Below are positions 1-10,243 of a DNA stretch of 64,000 bases, piece by piece. Below the pieces are notes generated by a model, which was given only the letters and a program-made list of their open reading frames with translations, did not search any database and was not told the DNA's origin. Origin of the DNA: Corinectria fuckeliana (taxonomy: Eukaryota > Ascomycota > Sordariomycetes > Hypocreales > Nectriaceae); the NCBI GenBank assembly GCA_019137255.1, contig WPDH01000268.1:143605-207604 (forward strand), read 5' to 3'. Each line of letters starts with the position of its first letter. Positions within the stretch are counted from its first letter, which is position 1. The position numbers were made by a program, and so were the translations under genes.

Positions 1-542
1 AAAGCATATAGGTTGAAGGTGACACATTGCCTTATCTTTCCTCTTTACATACAGGGCTTAAAGGAATGCTAGATAAGACAGGTACCTATACCCACATTCT
101 ATTAGCTTCTCAGACCTGGAACTTATAAATCAGCAATAAATAATGCATATAGTAGATTATATTGCGTTTCTACCAAATAAAAACTCAATGACCGGTTGAG
201 CGTACATTTGATATTCAAAGTCGATCCAAGTCGCAACAACTGGGAGTGAAGGCACTAGAGGTGAGCCTAGTCAACGCCCCTATTAGAAGGTTTTGTCTTG
301 GACAATAAAATCAGACTTCATGTTTTGCTGCTTGCTTTAGCCAATGCTGAGTTTTGCAAAACAACAAGAGTCGCCTTGCAGGAAATGTGTGCGTTTAACA
401 TATGACCCCGGATATCCCTCCGTGCATCACCATCCTGAATTCTTCAAACTGCTCCCTAAACCCGCCCCCCGTGAGTAAACCGCAGTCCCCATTATATCAA
501 TATAGTATCAATGTTAACTGACTTTATAGCTTGTGCATCTCA
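1..542. other. Intergenic, no gene seen
   Basis: This stretch is more AT-rich than the coding parts of the window. It lies beyond the 3' end of the small minus-strand gene whose stop is at 543-545. I see no reading frame with protein-like composition, no tRNA and no clear repeat. Confidence 0.5.
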
Positions 543-1018
543 TCAGACTGTTGCACAGGTTCGCAGAACGCTCATAGCTGAAGCATCAATAGCATCCTGG
601 TCAATTAGGGCTTGAATGAAGTCATATACCCATTTCTGGCAATTATCTCCCTGGGTAGACCTTGTCAGCCATTCCCGTCCTCTTAAAAGGGAGACTTGGG
701 GTATGTCCCTACTGCGAAGGGGTCAAGCGGGCGAGGACTGATGCCGGGAGCTGGAAGCGAGAGGCAAATTTGAGCCAGGTGGCTGGCCCAAGACTCATCA
801 ATCGTCGCCAACTGAACCGCCGAGTGCTTTCTGTTGGTCTTCGTAAGGTCGTACTCTCGCTTTACCTCAGTGTTGTAACCAGTAAAAGGAGTGCCCGTAG
901 CATGGTATACACTCCCTTTAAGAGTGTTTTCGAGTTCAGGGACCAAGATGGCCCAGTGAGCAGGTACGGGCTTTCGGCCTCCTGAATGGTAGATAATCAG
1001 GTAAACAGGGAGAGTCAT
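543..1018 (-). CDS. Small conserved fungal protein of unknown function (DUF6540-like), two exons
   Basis: Exon 1 is 713-1018 and exon 2 is 543-650 on the minus strand, giving 137 aa. The donor (GTAGGG at 712-707) and acceptor (CCCAG ending at 651) join in phase 0. The first exon shows features I know from a family of roughly 140-170 aa fungal proteins: an early HWAILVPE segment, then HATGTPFTGY, a basic YDLTKTNR segment, and a PAPGISPRPLDPFA stretch. The second exon supplies the expected continuation GDNCQKW. This C-terminal NCQ-W block is only restored by splicing, which is the main reason to trust the model. The start at 1018 gives MTLPVYLIIYHS, typical of how the family begins. No signal peptide or membrane span is seen. 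The function is unknown. The link to DUF6540 is from memory and needs a profile search; that the gene is real is more certain than the family name. Confidence 0.72.
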
Positions 1019-1826
1019 TTCGACAGCAATTTCCTAGCTAGATCCTGCCGGTCTTTTTAGTCTATATTAAAAAAAGACCAAGACACACGGAGAAATTACT
1101 TGCGAGAAATCAAAGACCACCGGGGAAATCTTGAAGGCTGAAAATTTGAAGGGGTTGTAAGTTTAGGCTCGGCTAGGAAGGAAGCAAAGGAAAAATAGGG
1201 GGAAGACGTCTTGGGTGGAAAGAAAAGCAAGATTCCTGATGGTTGGGCGGGTATTCAAGGGGCGCGAGTTGAAAAGGAGATGGAAAGCACGAAGAAACTT
1301 CGTTGTCTCTGGAATATTTATACTTGGAGCAGTTGACGACGCTCATTCTTCAATCAGAACCCCGATAGCTTCTTACGAGGGGACACGACGGGCGCGAGAC
1401 GAAACGAAGTTGCGCTTAGTTACTTCTGTAAATAGTCCATGTTGTTGGTCATGTCTCTTGAATCGGGAATAGTGCCACTAAAGGCAGACCGGGTTTTGGC
1501 CTACAGTGGGCCAAGACAGAATTTCTGTAGCTCTTATTCGATGCTGACAGTTGATGCTTGTGGGCACGTCTTTCTAGGCGGCTAATAGGCGCCCGTTCCT
1601 CTCCACCTAAAGGATGGGCGCCAGGTGATACGTCCGTAAGTATACACGATCGGATGTTGGCTGATATTGTCCTGTGGTGAGGGATGGCTGTGGTGGTGCC
1701 TGAAGCAAGCATAGAGTGCGTCTCCCTGTCCAAAGACGTGAGAGCCAGAGTTAGACTTTGCACGTTCGATGCCATTCTCTTCAGAAAGTGATGCTCCTAT
1801 ATTCTGGGTTTAGTTAAACAAGCCAT
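1019..1826. other. Intergenic, no supported gene
   Basis: This holds the upstream region of the small minus-strand gene and the 3' flank of the kinase-fold gene that ends at 1827. Two open frames of 85 and 108 codons occur but have low-complexity, shadow-like composition and no recognisable motifs, so I do not call them. Confidence 0.45.
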
Positions 1827-2805
1827 TCAATTCCCCATGGCCCTGGAATAAGCCTCAAACCCTTCGATGGAGGCCCCATCGGGTTCTTCTAAGAATCGTG
1901 GAATGTACTCAACCTGCCATTCTTCCCCATACATGGCAGTGTATTCTGCCTTGCAAAATTCCCAATAGTCCGGATACCAACCAGACTGTGCCCAGTCTAG
2001 TATCGCGACGATGCGGTGTGGTGGTTCTGTAGAAACCAAGATATTGCCACGATGGAGGTCTGAGTGAGTAAACACAATATTGGCAGCGTCTGGCAATAAA
2101 TGTCGGTATCCATCTGGAATATCCGCAGGGTCGATTCCTGGCCAATGCATTTCCTTGCCCCTCTTGATCATTGCTGAGAGCCAGTCATGAAATTCCTTTA
2201 CGGAGGAAAATGGCCCGGCACGAGGGAGAATGCCGTTTGTAAAAGCAATGTCGCTCAGTGGGCCACGATTGATATGACCTGGCCTCTAGTCAGTCAGGGT
2301 CAGGAACTAGTTAGTGATTAAGAGACTTACCGAGGAATTGGTCGCCTGGTTCCTGGCGAAGACGACGGAGTTCAGCAAGAATATCTCGTAATTGTTCACA
2401 GACACTAATTCGGTCTTCGCCACTGAGACGATCCCACTGGGACTCCAAGGTGACACCCTTTACAAGCTGCATGTAGAGGTAGGTGAGATCTCCATCTGTA
2501 GCCCAACCGTATATCTCAGGAACAGGGACCCGGGGCAGGAACTTGCGGAGAGCCCAGAGGCACTGGCCTTCGGCAACGGTCACAAACGGTTGTTTGCCGA
2601 ATTTTACGACGAGCCCAAGGGGGTGAAAGATAGCTGGCGGGAACAGCTTCCCCCTAGTGTGATGGAGTCGATCTTGTTTCGCGGCTACTGCTAGTACCTC
2701 GGATGGAGAAGGGAGAGCAGCTTGCTCGTGCGAGAAAAATGAGGAGGATCTGAACGTGACTGATGGGCCTTGCGGAAGAGAGTCGACGGATATCGTGGGA
2801 TTCAT
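1827..2805 (-). CDS. Aminoglycoside phosphotransferase (APH)/choline-kinase-fold protein
   Basis: Exons 2331-2805 and 1827-2278 on the minus strand give 308 aa. The intron (GTAAGT donor at 2330, CCAG acceptor ending at 2279) joins in phase 1 and reads QFLGHINRGP across the junction. The C-terminal lobe carries the Brenner motif HSDLHRGNILV, with the catalytic Asp near residue 232, followed by the metal-binding ILDWAQSGWYPDYWE segment. Both are hallmarks of the APH family (phosphotransfer from ATP to small hydroxyl substrates). The N-lobe has VVKFGK and a VPVPEIYGW hinge region typical of fungal members. The methionine at 2805 is preferred over one 37 codons upstream because the upstream residues are not family-like. 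The substrate is unknown; fungi have many such paralogues and resistance to antibiotics should not be assumed. It is divergent to the beta-galactosidase gene. Confidence 0.85.
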
Positions 2806-3533
2806 TTTGAAGGATAACAAAGGAAACTTTCCATGAAGATGCTTCCGCGCCTTTCTGGCGCTGATGGTTAATACCGCAAAGTGTTCGAAGCAGTGGGGGG
2901 GAGAGCTTGGAGACAAGAGCCGAGCTTTTATTCTTTACTCTGCACGTGAGTCGTGCGAAAGGCTGAAAAATATGCTTCTGCTCGGTCTCGACTATCCGGA
3001 GATACTTAGCTCTAGGTAATTGTCCAGGAAACTTTTATTCATTTACTCCGACGACCGAGATGTTTTAATTCCTCGGAACTAGACAGGTACATAGGTACAT
3101 AGGTCCGGCTTCCCCGCATTGGTAATACCGGGGCTGGCAGTCCAGTTGGGCCATGAACTGACTCCGCTCGGCTCCGTCTTCCCCGGGGCGGATGCCAACG
3201 CTCGCTGCATCTGCTCAGCTTATTGGCCCGCATAGCCAGGATCGCCGGTCCGCGGCCCGTTATTCGGGGAAGACGGAGACGGGAACTTCAAGCGGGGGGC
3301 GGGGCGCGGTCAGCCCATCCACGGCCATCACGAGCTCATTCGCGCCGGGGCTTGAAGGCCACAGCCCGGTCTTGGACCTCTCGGTGCGCATGATCTCGGG
3401 GCCAATTGTGGAACGCCGTCAATGTGCTTGGGCGGGAATCGTCAGGTTAAAAGCACGCATCTTCCTGTTTACATGAACCTGGCATCTGGTAATCTTCCCC
3501 TCGAGACACTTCCAGTCTCCCAGTAGAACAACC
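2806..3533. promoter_or_regulatory. Divergent intergenic/promoter region
   Basis: These 728 bp separate the minus-strand APH-fold gene from the plus-strand beta-galactosidase and must hold both promoters. The half next to the beta-galactosidase is GC-rich with several CGG/CCG triplets (for example around 3242-3262) of the kind bound by Zn2Cys6 regulators, but spacing and orientation are not clear enough to name a site. Nothing here looks coding. Confidence 0.45.
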
Positions 3534-6500
3534 ATGAGAGTCGACCAGCGAGGCATCCCTCCCCAGGAGGACGAGTCCCGCCCAGACTACTCCAACGAAG
3601 CCGTCTTCCGACGCAACTGTCTCCCCACCCGCACCTATCACATCCCAGAGACGTCGGTGCTCCTCAATGGCGCCTGGGACTTCCACCTGGCCACTACGCC
3701 GCTGGACGCGCCCGAGACGACGTCTGCAGACTCGGTAGCCTGGGGCAAGCTGAACGTCCCGGGCCACTGGCAGCTCCAGGGCCACGGCAAGCCTTGGTAC
3801 ACCAACGTCCAGTTCCCCATCCCCGTCTGTCCGCCGCATGTCCCTACAGAGAATCCCACCGGCACGTATCGTCGGAGCTTCCACGTTCCCAAGACGTGGG
3901 CGTCGGACTCGCAGCTGAGGCTGCGCTTCGACGGCGTGGACAGCGCCTATCACATCTGGGTCAACGGCGTCCTGGTGGGCTACGCGCAGGGCTCGAGGAA
4001 CCCGTCCGAGTTTGACGTCAGTGCTTATGTTGATCGCGATGGTCCTAACGAAGTCTTTGTGAGGGTCTATCAGTGGTCCGATGGTACTTACATCGAGGAT
4101 CAAGACCAGTGGTGGCTCTCTGGTAAGCAGCTGACACGGTTCATGCGAACGAGCCATTGCTGAATGGTCACAGGTATCTTCCGTGATGTCCACCTCATCG
4201 CATTCCCTGCAGACACTAGGATCGAGGACTGGTTCTTCCGGACTGAGTTGGACGACAAGTACGAAAACGCCACACTGCTGGCGACGGTGGACATCCTGAC
4301 CAAGGAGAAAGGTGACCTGGAACTTACAGTCTCAGAGCTGACCAGCGGAAGAGTCATTGCTTCCACGTCGGCGGCTGTTGAATCCAAGGACACCCGCGTG
4401 GATCTCAAACTCGACGTCTCCAACCCAGAGAAGTGGACTGCGGAGACGCCGTATCTCTACAACGTCGAGCTCTCACTCAAACCCGCCAGCTCCGATGCCC
4501 CCTACACGGTCCAGCAGCGCCTCGGCTTCCGCAAAGTCGAGCTCATCGACGGCCTCATGAAGGTCAACGGCCAGCGCATCCGGCTCCGCGGCGTCAACCG
4601 GCACGAGCACCACCCCCTCTTCGGCCGCGCCGTGCCCCTCGACTTCGTCAAGCGCGACCTGCTGCTGATGAAGACGCACAACATCAACGCGCTGCGCTGC
4701 TCGCACCAGCCGAACCACCCCAAGGTCCTCGAGCTGTGCGACGAGCTGGGCCTGTGGGTCATGGACGAGGCCGACCTGGAGTGCCACGGCTTCTACGACG
4801 CCGTCGCCCGGCCCCTGGACATCCCCGAGGAGATGGACTACGGCGAGCGCAAGAAGCTGACGTTCCCCCAGGCCGCCAAGTTCACCTCGGACAACCCCAG
4901 CTGGAAGGCCGCCTACCTGGACCGCATGGAGTCGATGGTGCAGCGCGACAAGAACCACACCAGCGTCATCGTGTGGAGTCTTGGGAACGAGGCCTTCTAC
5001 GGCGCCAACCACAAGGCCATGTCCGAGTACGGCCGCAAGTTTGATCCCGGCCGGCTGATCCACTACGAAGGCGACGAGAAGGCCGAGACAACCCAGATGT
5101 ACAGCTACATGTATCCGACCGTCGACCGCCTCATCAAGCACGCCCAGGAAGAGGGCGTCACGGACGGCAAGTTCGAAAAGCCCATCGTCCTCTGCGAATA
5201 CGCCCACGCCATGGGCAACGGACCGGGCCTGCTCGAAGACTACGAGCAGGCCTTCCGCGACTACCCTCGTCTCCAGGGCGGCTTTATCTGGGAGTGGGCC
5301 AACCACGGGCTGTGGAAGGATGTCGAAGGCGGTGCGGGCTTTTATGCGTACGGCGGCGACTTCGGCGACTTTCCCAACGACAGGACGTTTGTCATGGACG
5401 GCATGGTCAACAGCGCCCATGAGCCGACGCCCGGGTTGACCGAGTATAAGAAGGTCATCCAGCCGGTCAGGTTTGAGGTCGACGGGGAGGCCATCTCCAT
5501 CGAGAACCATTATAACTTTGTCGATCTGAGCCACCTCGCCGCTACGTTCAAGCTGGAGGAGTTTGGTGATAAGTAAGCGTATAAGAAATGCTTGGGCCAG
5601 GCCACAACTGACAGTCTGCAGGACACGTCTGCTCGCCGCTGGTGCGCTGCCTCTCCCCGCTGTGAAGGCGGGAGAGAAGGCCTCGGTCGCCATCCCAGCC
5701 GAAGCCCTCAACTACAAGAGCGACAAGGAGGCACACCTAACTGTGTCGCTGACGCTCAAGCACGAGACGTCTTGGGCCCCCGCTGGCCACGAGGTCGCCT
5801 GGACGCAGCATCGACTGCAAGCCACCAAGGTCGAATCGACGGAGCGTCCCATCCTGAACCGCCCGTCCTCGAAGCTCCATGTCCTTACCGAGGGATCGTT
5901 GATCGTGGTGTCTGGAGACGAGTTCGTCTTCACCTTCGACCGGGCCCGAGGCGCGCTGAAGAGCTGGACAGCCAACGGGCGAACGCTGCTCGACGCCGAC
6001 CCGAAGCACGGCGTTGCGATTGTGCCGTCGTTCTGGCGGCCCGCGACGGACAACGACGTCCCGCAGTCACTGCCGTACTGGCAACGATTCGGAGTCGACG
6101 ACTTGACCTCGCAGCTCCGTTCCCTGGACATCGACTCGTCTAGCCCGGACAAGACGGTGCTGAAGGCGCACACCTTCCTCACCCCGCCGGTCCTCAGCTG
6201 GGGATGGGACTGCGAGATCGAGTACACGGTGACATCTGTCGGCGCCCTCATCGTCAACGCCACGCGCCTCGCGCCGACGGGATCCTTCCCGTCGCACGTT
6301 CCCCGAATCGGCCTCGACGTGCACGCCAGCAAGTCCCTCGACCAGGTGCGCTGGCACGGCCTCGGCCCGGGGGAGAGCTACCCGGACAAGAAGTCGTCGC
6401 AGCGGGTCGGAGTCTGGGCGGCCGGGTCGGTCGCGGAGCTGCAGGTGCCGTACGACGTGCCGCAGGAGAACGGGAACCGGCTGGAGACGCGGTGGGTGGC

Positions 6501-6768
6501 GCTGACGGACCCGCGGTCGCAGGGCTCCGGGCTCCGCGTCAGCCGGCTGGACGAGGCCGAGTTCAGCTTCGTGGCGAGCCGGAACAGCGTGGACAACGTC
6601 CAGGCGGCGCAGCACCCGCCGGATCTCGTCGAGGGCGATGCGACGTTCTTGCGGGTGGATGCCAAGGTTGCTGGTGTTGGGACGGCGGCTTGCGGGCCGG
6701 GAGTGCGGGATGATTTGTTGGTGAAGAGCGAGGAGACTGGGTTCAAGTTTAAGATAGAGCACGTTTAG
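3534..6768 (+). CDS. LacZ-type beta-galactosidase, glycoside hydrolase family 2
   Basis: Three exons, 3534-4122, 4174-5572 and 5622-6768, encode 1044 aa, close to the 1023 aa of E. coli LacZ. Junctions read through cleanly (WWLSGIFRDVHL; then GDKTRLLAAG). The order is sugar-binding jelly roll (about 30-200), immunoglobulin-like domain (about 200-310), TIM barrel (about 310-610), a second Ig-like domain and the C-terminal Bgal_small_N domain (about 740-1040). The acid/base Glu lies in SLGNEA (about residue 469) and the nucleophile in LCEYAHAMGN (about 538), spaced as in LacZ. It should hydrolyse terminal beta-galactosides such as lactose. There is no signal peptide, so the enzyme is probably intracellular, unlike the secreted GH35 enzymes common in fungi. 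The coding sequence is strongly GC-rich at third positions, like its housekeeping neighbours, so recent transfer is not indicated, although this bacterial-type enzyme is patchily present in fungi. Confidence 0.95.
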
Positions 6769-7076
6769 TCAGGGGGGTGCTGAATACTGATCGATTTGAC
6801 TGGGTTCCGACTTATGAACAAGGAACCACCAGCCAATCAATGAACGCTTGTTATTTGATTTCTTGTAAATGAGTTCCGTCCTCAGCCGCAGGAAGGATCA
6901 CTTAGCTGAAGTCTGAAGCAAAGCAGAGCTGGTGGTTGAAGCTGTTTATCAAGGATGATCAAGCCAGCCAACAAGACAGATAGACAGATAGATCTCTTCT
7001 TTACTGGCCAACAGTTGAAAAGAACCCGGAAGAAGCAAAAAACAGAATCGAGAATTCACCCACTCCAAAAAGACAT
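6769..7076. other. Intergenic between beta-galactosidase and tRNA-Met
   Basis: Short spacer containing the likely 3' untranslated region of the beta-galactosidase. A run of five A (7067-7071 on the plus strand) is the Pol III T-stretch terminator of the minus-strand tRNA-Met. Nothing else is seen. Confidence 0.5.
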
Positions 7077-7180
7077 GTCGGTGGAGAGGCTCGAACTCTC
7101 GACCTTTGGATGTCCCTGACCTTTGGTCAAGTCATGTGTAAATATGAGACCAACGCTCTAACCAACTGAGCCACACCGAC
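7077..7180 (-). tRNA. Elongator tRNA-Met (CAU) with intron
   Basis: The minus strand folds as a tRNA: acceptor arms GTCGGTG/CACCGAC, D-arm GCTC/GAGC, anticodon stem TTGGT/TCCAA with the T-T mismatch at its loop end also found in yeast elongator tRNA-Met, and T-arm GAGAG TTCGAGC CTCTC. The loop begins CTCATA, giving anticodon CAT. About 31 nt intervene after position 37; this intron contains its own GACC/GGTC hairpin and an ATG that can pair with the anticodon, as expected of a nuclear tRNA intron. A T5 terminator follows within about 10 nt. The mature length without the intron is 73 nt before CCA addition. Confidence 0.9.
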
Positions 7181-7677
7181 GTGTTTTGGTTATTGATGGA
7201 AGACCAGGAGAAATTGTGTATTAACAATGTGATGGAAAGTGAGAGGGGAGCATGTTCATGCAGAACCAACAAAACCGAAGGCAAAGCGAGGGTTATGGAG
7301 GGACTTTTCCCTAGACCATCTCTGGGCAGAATCAGACCCACACTGTATAAGACACAATGTACCCCTCTATCACCCGCACCCTCGGCACTTAGGTCGCCCT
7401 CGCCTCGCCCTCGCCCACCACCACTACCACCACCAACTAACTCCTCGCGAGGCGAATCCGACACCTGGAAGATCGCTGCGCCACGCAAGTCCACGACGCG
7501 CCCACGCATTCACCGTGTCGCCGCGCTGCGGGATGACCTCTCCGCTCGGCTGTGGCGCCCGCTCCTTGCTGTTTCGGGGGGGGAAGGGGTTCGCTTTACG
7601 GCTGCCTGCCAGCATCCAACGTGGAGTCTTGCGAATGCGAGCGTCGGCTTTTGGTTGCTCCGATGCTCGTCGTTGGC

Positions 7678-7684
7678 ATATAAG
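7678..7684 (+). promoter_or_regulatory. TATA box candidate for the Ysc84-like gene
   Basis: The sequence CATATAAGG lies about 175 bp upstream of the ATG at 7856, a usual distance for a fungal TATA element once a leader is allowed for. The leader downstream is rich in C, A and T (ACCACC, CAACAACACC), typical of well-expressed genes. Position-based inference only. Confidence 0.4.
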
Positions 7685-7855
7685 GATGGTGTTGGGCCCC
7701 GGGATAGATGGGAGGGCATTAGAGCAGATCAGTCCATCTTACGTATAATCATCAAGCTTTCCTCATCGTCTGTGTCTTTGCCCTACCGCCCATATCAATC
7801 AGCTATACGACCACAAAACGCAACAACACCACTCAAATCATCACCACCGCCCAAG

Positions 7856-9171
7856 ATGACCATCTACTCCGCCTCCAACCGTTCCATCGAGTCCATCGAC
7901 CCCCTCAAGCAGTCCTCCCAGGTCTCAGAGATTCCCCTCCCTCCCACCTATTCCCCACAAGTCGAGACCCCCAACTATCAACAGCCCCCCCCTCCTACGT
8001 CTGAGCAGCCTGCCTCCGTCACCAGCAAGCCGACGATGGGCGAGCGCTTCCACAAGTTCAGCTCCAAGGCCGGCTGGCCGCTGAATAAGGCTGCCAACGT
8101 CATCGGCGCCGAGGGTTGGTGGCCAACGAGCATGGACAAGGAGTGCAACAAGGCCGCCCGCATCCTCCACTCCTTCACCCGTACGTATCCCAACCTCCAT
8201 CAGAGCTTCCGCCTTTATAAGAACCTCTAGTCATAGCTAACGTTGCATTCTTAGAGCTCGACTTCTCCGCCCCGTCCAAGGCCAGCGGCCCCATGCATCC
8301 GACCGGCCTCACCCGCAAGTCCATGGTCAAGATCCCCCCCGCCGTCCTGCGCAACTGCGCTGGCCTCGCCATCTTCAACGTCCTCCGCGCCGGCGCCTGC
8401 CACAGCTCTCTCGCTGGCGGCTCCGGCGTCATCGTGGCCCGTCGCGCGGACGGCACCTGGTCGCCCCCCTCGGCCTTTGTCGTCACCACTCTCGGCGCCG
8501 GCTTCATGCTCGGCCTGGGTGTCTACGACTGTGTCTGTGTCCTCAACACCCAGGAGCAGGTTTCCGCTTTTACCAACCCGCGCGTCTCGCTCGGCGCTGA
8601 GGGATCCATCGCCGTAGGCCCTATTGGCACCGGTGGCCATGTTGAGTCGGCGGTCAGCAAGACAGCCAAGCCTATGTGGAGCTACATGAAGAGCCGTGGA
8701 CTGTGGGCTGGCATTCAGATCGATGGCACCATCGTCCTCTGTCGTTCCGATGCCAACGGCCTCTTCTACAACGAGCGCGGCATCACGGCCCGCAAGATCC
8801 TTCGGGATGATGTGGCGTGGCCCATGGGAGCCAAGCCCCTGTTCGAAGTCCTGAAGGCTCTCGAGGGCCGCCTCGACTACGACCACACCATCGTTCAGGA
8901 GGTCGGCATGGTTCTTCCCCCTGGCGACGCCATCCTATCAGACAAGCGATCGTCTATCTCGGTGGCTTCGGAGCACGGAGAGCACCAAACTGAGGAGACT
9001 ACTCCAATCGCCTATGACGAAAAGGCTCAGTTCAGGGACGTCCCTGCACCTGAGTATAAGGACGAAGCCAAGCTTCAGCACAAGGATGAGAACAGGCCCG
9101 AGGACAAGAAGGACGAAGAGTATGATGTGGTTTCTGACGAGAAGGAGAGGCTTGCCAAGTCAGGGTACTAG
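7856..9171 (+). CDS. Ysc84/SH3YL1-domain protein without SH3
   Basis: Exons 7856-8180 and 8255-9171 encode 413 aa; the intron (GTACGT...TTCTTAG) joins in phase 1 to read SFTQLDFSAP. Residues 1-60 are a proline/serine/threonine-rich tail. From about 60 to 310 lies a Ysc84-type domain (formerly DUF500): IPPAVLRNCAGLAIFNVLRAG, then GGSGVIVARR, the LGAGFMLGLG stretch, SLGAEGSIAVGPIG and GTIVLCR-like strands. Such domains bind phosphoinositides and actin at endocytic sites. Yeast Ysc84/Lsb3 end in an SH3 domain; here the C-terminus is instead a charged Lys/Glu/Asp-rich tail (about 340-413), so SH3-mediated partners are absent. This SH3-less form is common in filamentous fungi. The first exon lies downstream of a TATA-like element and a CT/CA-rich leader, suggesting good expression. 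Confidence 0.88.
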
Positions 9172-9453
9172 AGCATTTTAGCGGGCGTTATCTGGGAGGT
9201 ATTGGGTGTAGCTATTTGGTTATGTCTTCTTTGTCAACGGGTAGCATTGTTTAAGTTGAGGTTCGAATGATACGATCAGATTCTAGCTCGTGTACAAAGA
9301 CTATCTATCCTATTGTCCCCTATTATATTTCGTCTTGTAACTGCCCATGAGTTAGCCCCAAGACTATCATTCTTATAAAGTGGTGCTATTCGGGCTGGAC
9401 CGTATGTCTATTCGGGCTGTAAACCCACACTTCTTGCCTGTCATCCGCTTTAG

Positions 9454-9575
9454 CACAGTCCCAATACCCTGATGTCCTAACTACTCTACCATTATTAATA
9501 GCAAGACCATGTCTAAGGAGAGAAGACACGACGAAAGACGAAGCAGGCACAAGACTTACAGCCGACTGTGTACCT
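9454..9575. repeat. Dispersed repeat copy A (degenerate, possible transposon end)
   Basis: The stretch containing CAGTCCCAA, CTCTACC, ATAGC, AGAC.ATGT.T and AGGAGAGA in order is shared, same order and orientation, with 35234-35345. By eye identity is about 75 percent across the best 85 bp, with most differences being transitions. Both copies are also followed by AC.TACAGC..GTACCTA. Read on the other strand the pattern resembles the end of an LTR, but no element with coding capacity is attached. Confidence 0.45.
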
Positions 9576-10220
9576 ACCTAGAGATATCACACAGCCCGAC
9601 AGCACGACATTTCTTATATATTGCCACCCGTAAGTACCCCTCATCTTTAGTACCTCCACACAAACTGGATTATCCCGGCTCAATCGCTTCCACGACCGCC
9701 ATCAAGGCCATCAACTTTACCGAACCTGTTTAATCTGGTTTATACTGACTTATTTATAAGCTCAATGAATTTTTTAGATTTTTTACTCCTTCATTGATGG
9801 AAGTGGCTTCTCACCCGGGTTCGATTGTTTACCAAGTACCCCGCGTCAGAGGTACTTCCAGCAGCCATGTCCCTAACCGCGACCACGGCAATCCAACGAC
9901 GACATGATAAAAGCGAACGAGGTCACGACTGGGAAGGAGATAACGATGGTCATGTATTCTGTGCTTCGGATTTTATGTTTACTCTTGTGAAGGGCACTGG
10001 CTAGACACCATGTGGGATGTTGCCCGTCGGAGCAATGAGTCGTCTCTAAAAGACTCAACGCGGATTGCTGCCAGGAGAATTTGATATAGTAAAGTCAAGA
10101 TGTCTCTGGATTATGCCAACACTTCAAGATCGATTTGACTTTAATCGGGCATTGTATACCTAAACTACGCTCACTTCCATGTGATAGGCAAACGTCCAAC
10201 TGAGACACTCATGCTACTTA

Positions 10221-10238
10221 CTTATCACATTTGATAAG
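10221..10238. promoter_or_regulatory. Paired GATA-factor site upstream of guanine deaminase
   Basis: CTTATCAC (10221-10228) and TGATAAG (10232-10238) form an inverted pair of HGATAR motifs separated by three bases; a further TGATAG lies at about 10181. Paired GATA sites are the classical target of AreA/NIT2 nitrogen regulators, fitting a purine-degrading gene. The pair ends 5 bp before the first ATG (10244), which would place it in the leader, and suggests translation may begin at the next in-frame ATG (10409). Confidence 0.55.
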
Positions 10239-10243
10239 CTCGC

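Larger units (their letters stand above)
9172..10243. other. Intergenic with a dispersed-repeat relic
   Basis: This holds the 3' flank of the Ysc84-like gene, a roughly 85-120 bp stretch related to one near 35.3 kb, and the promoter of the guanine deaminase. A 74-codon open frame over the repeat has no protein-family features. A GATA element (GTGATAGG) is seen near 10180-10187. Confidence 0.45.

Noticed and set aside
4473..5711. 412-codon minus-strand frame inside the beta-galactosidase gene
   Set aside because: Antisense shadow; crosses intron 2 of the supported gene.
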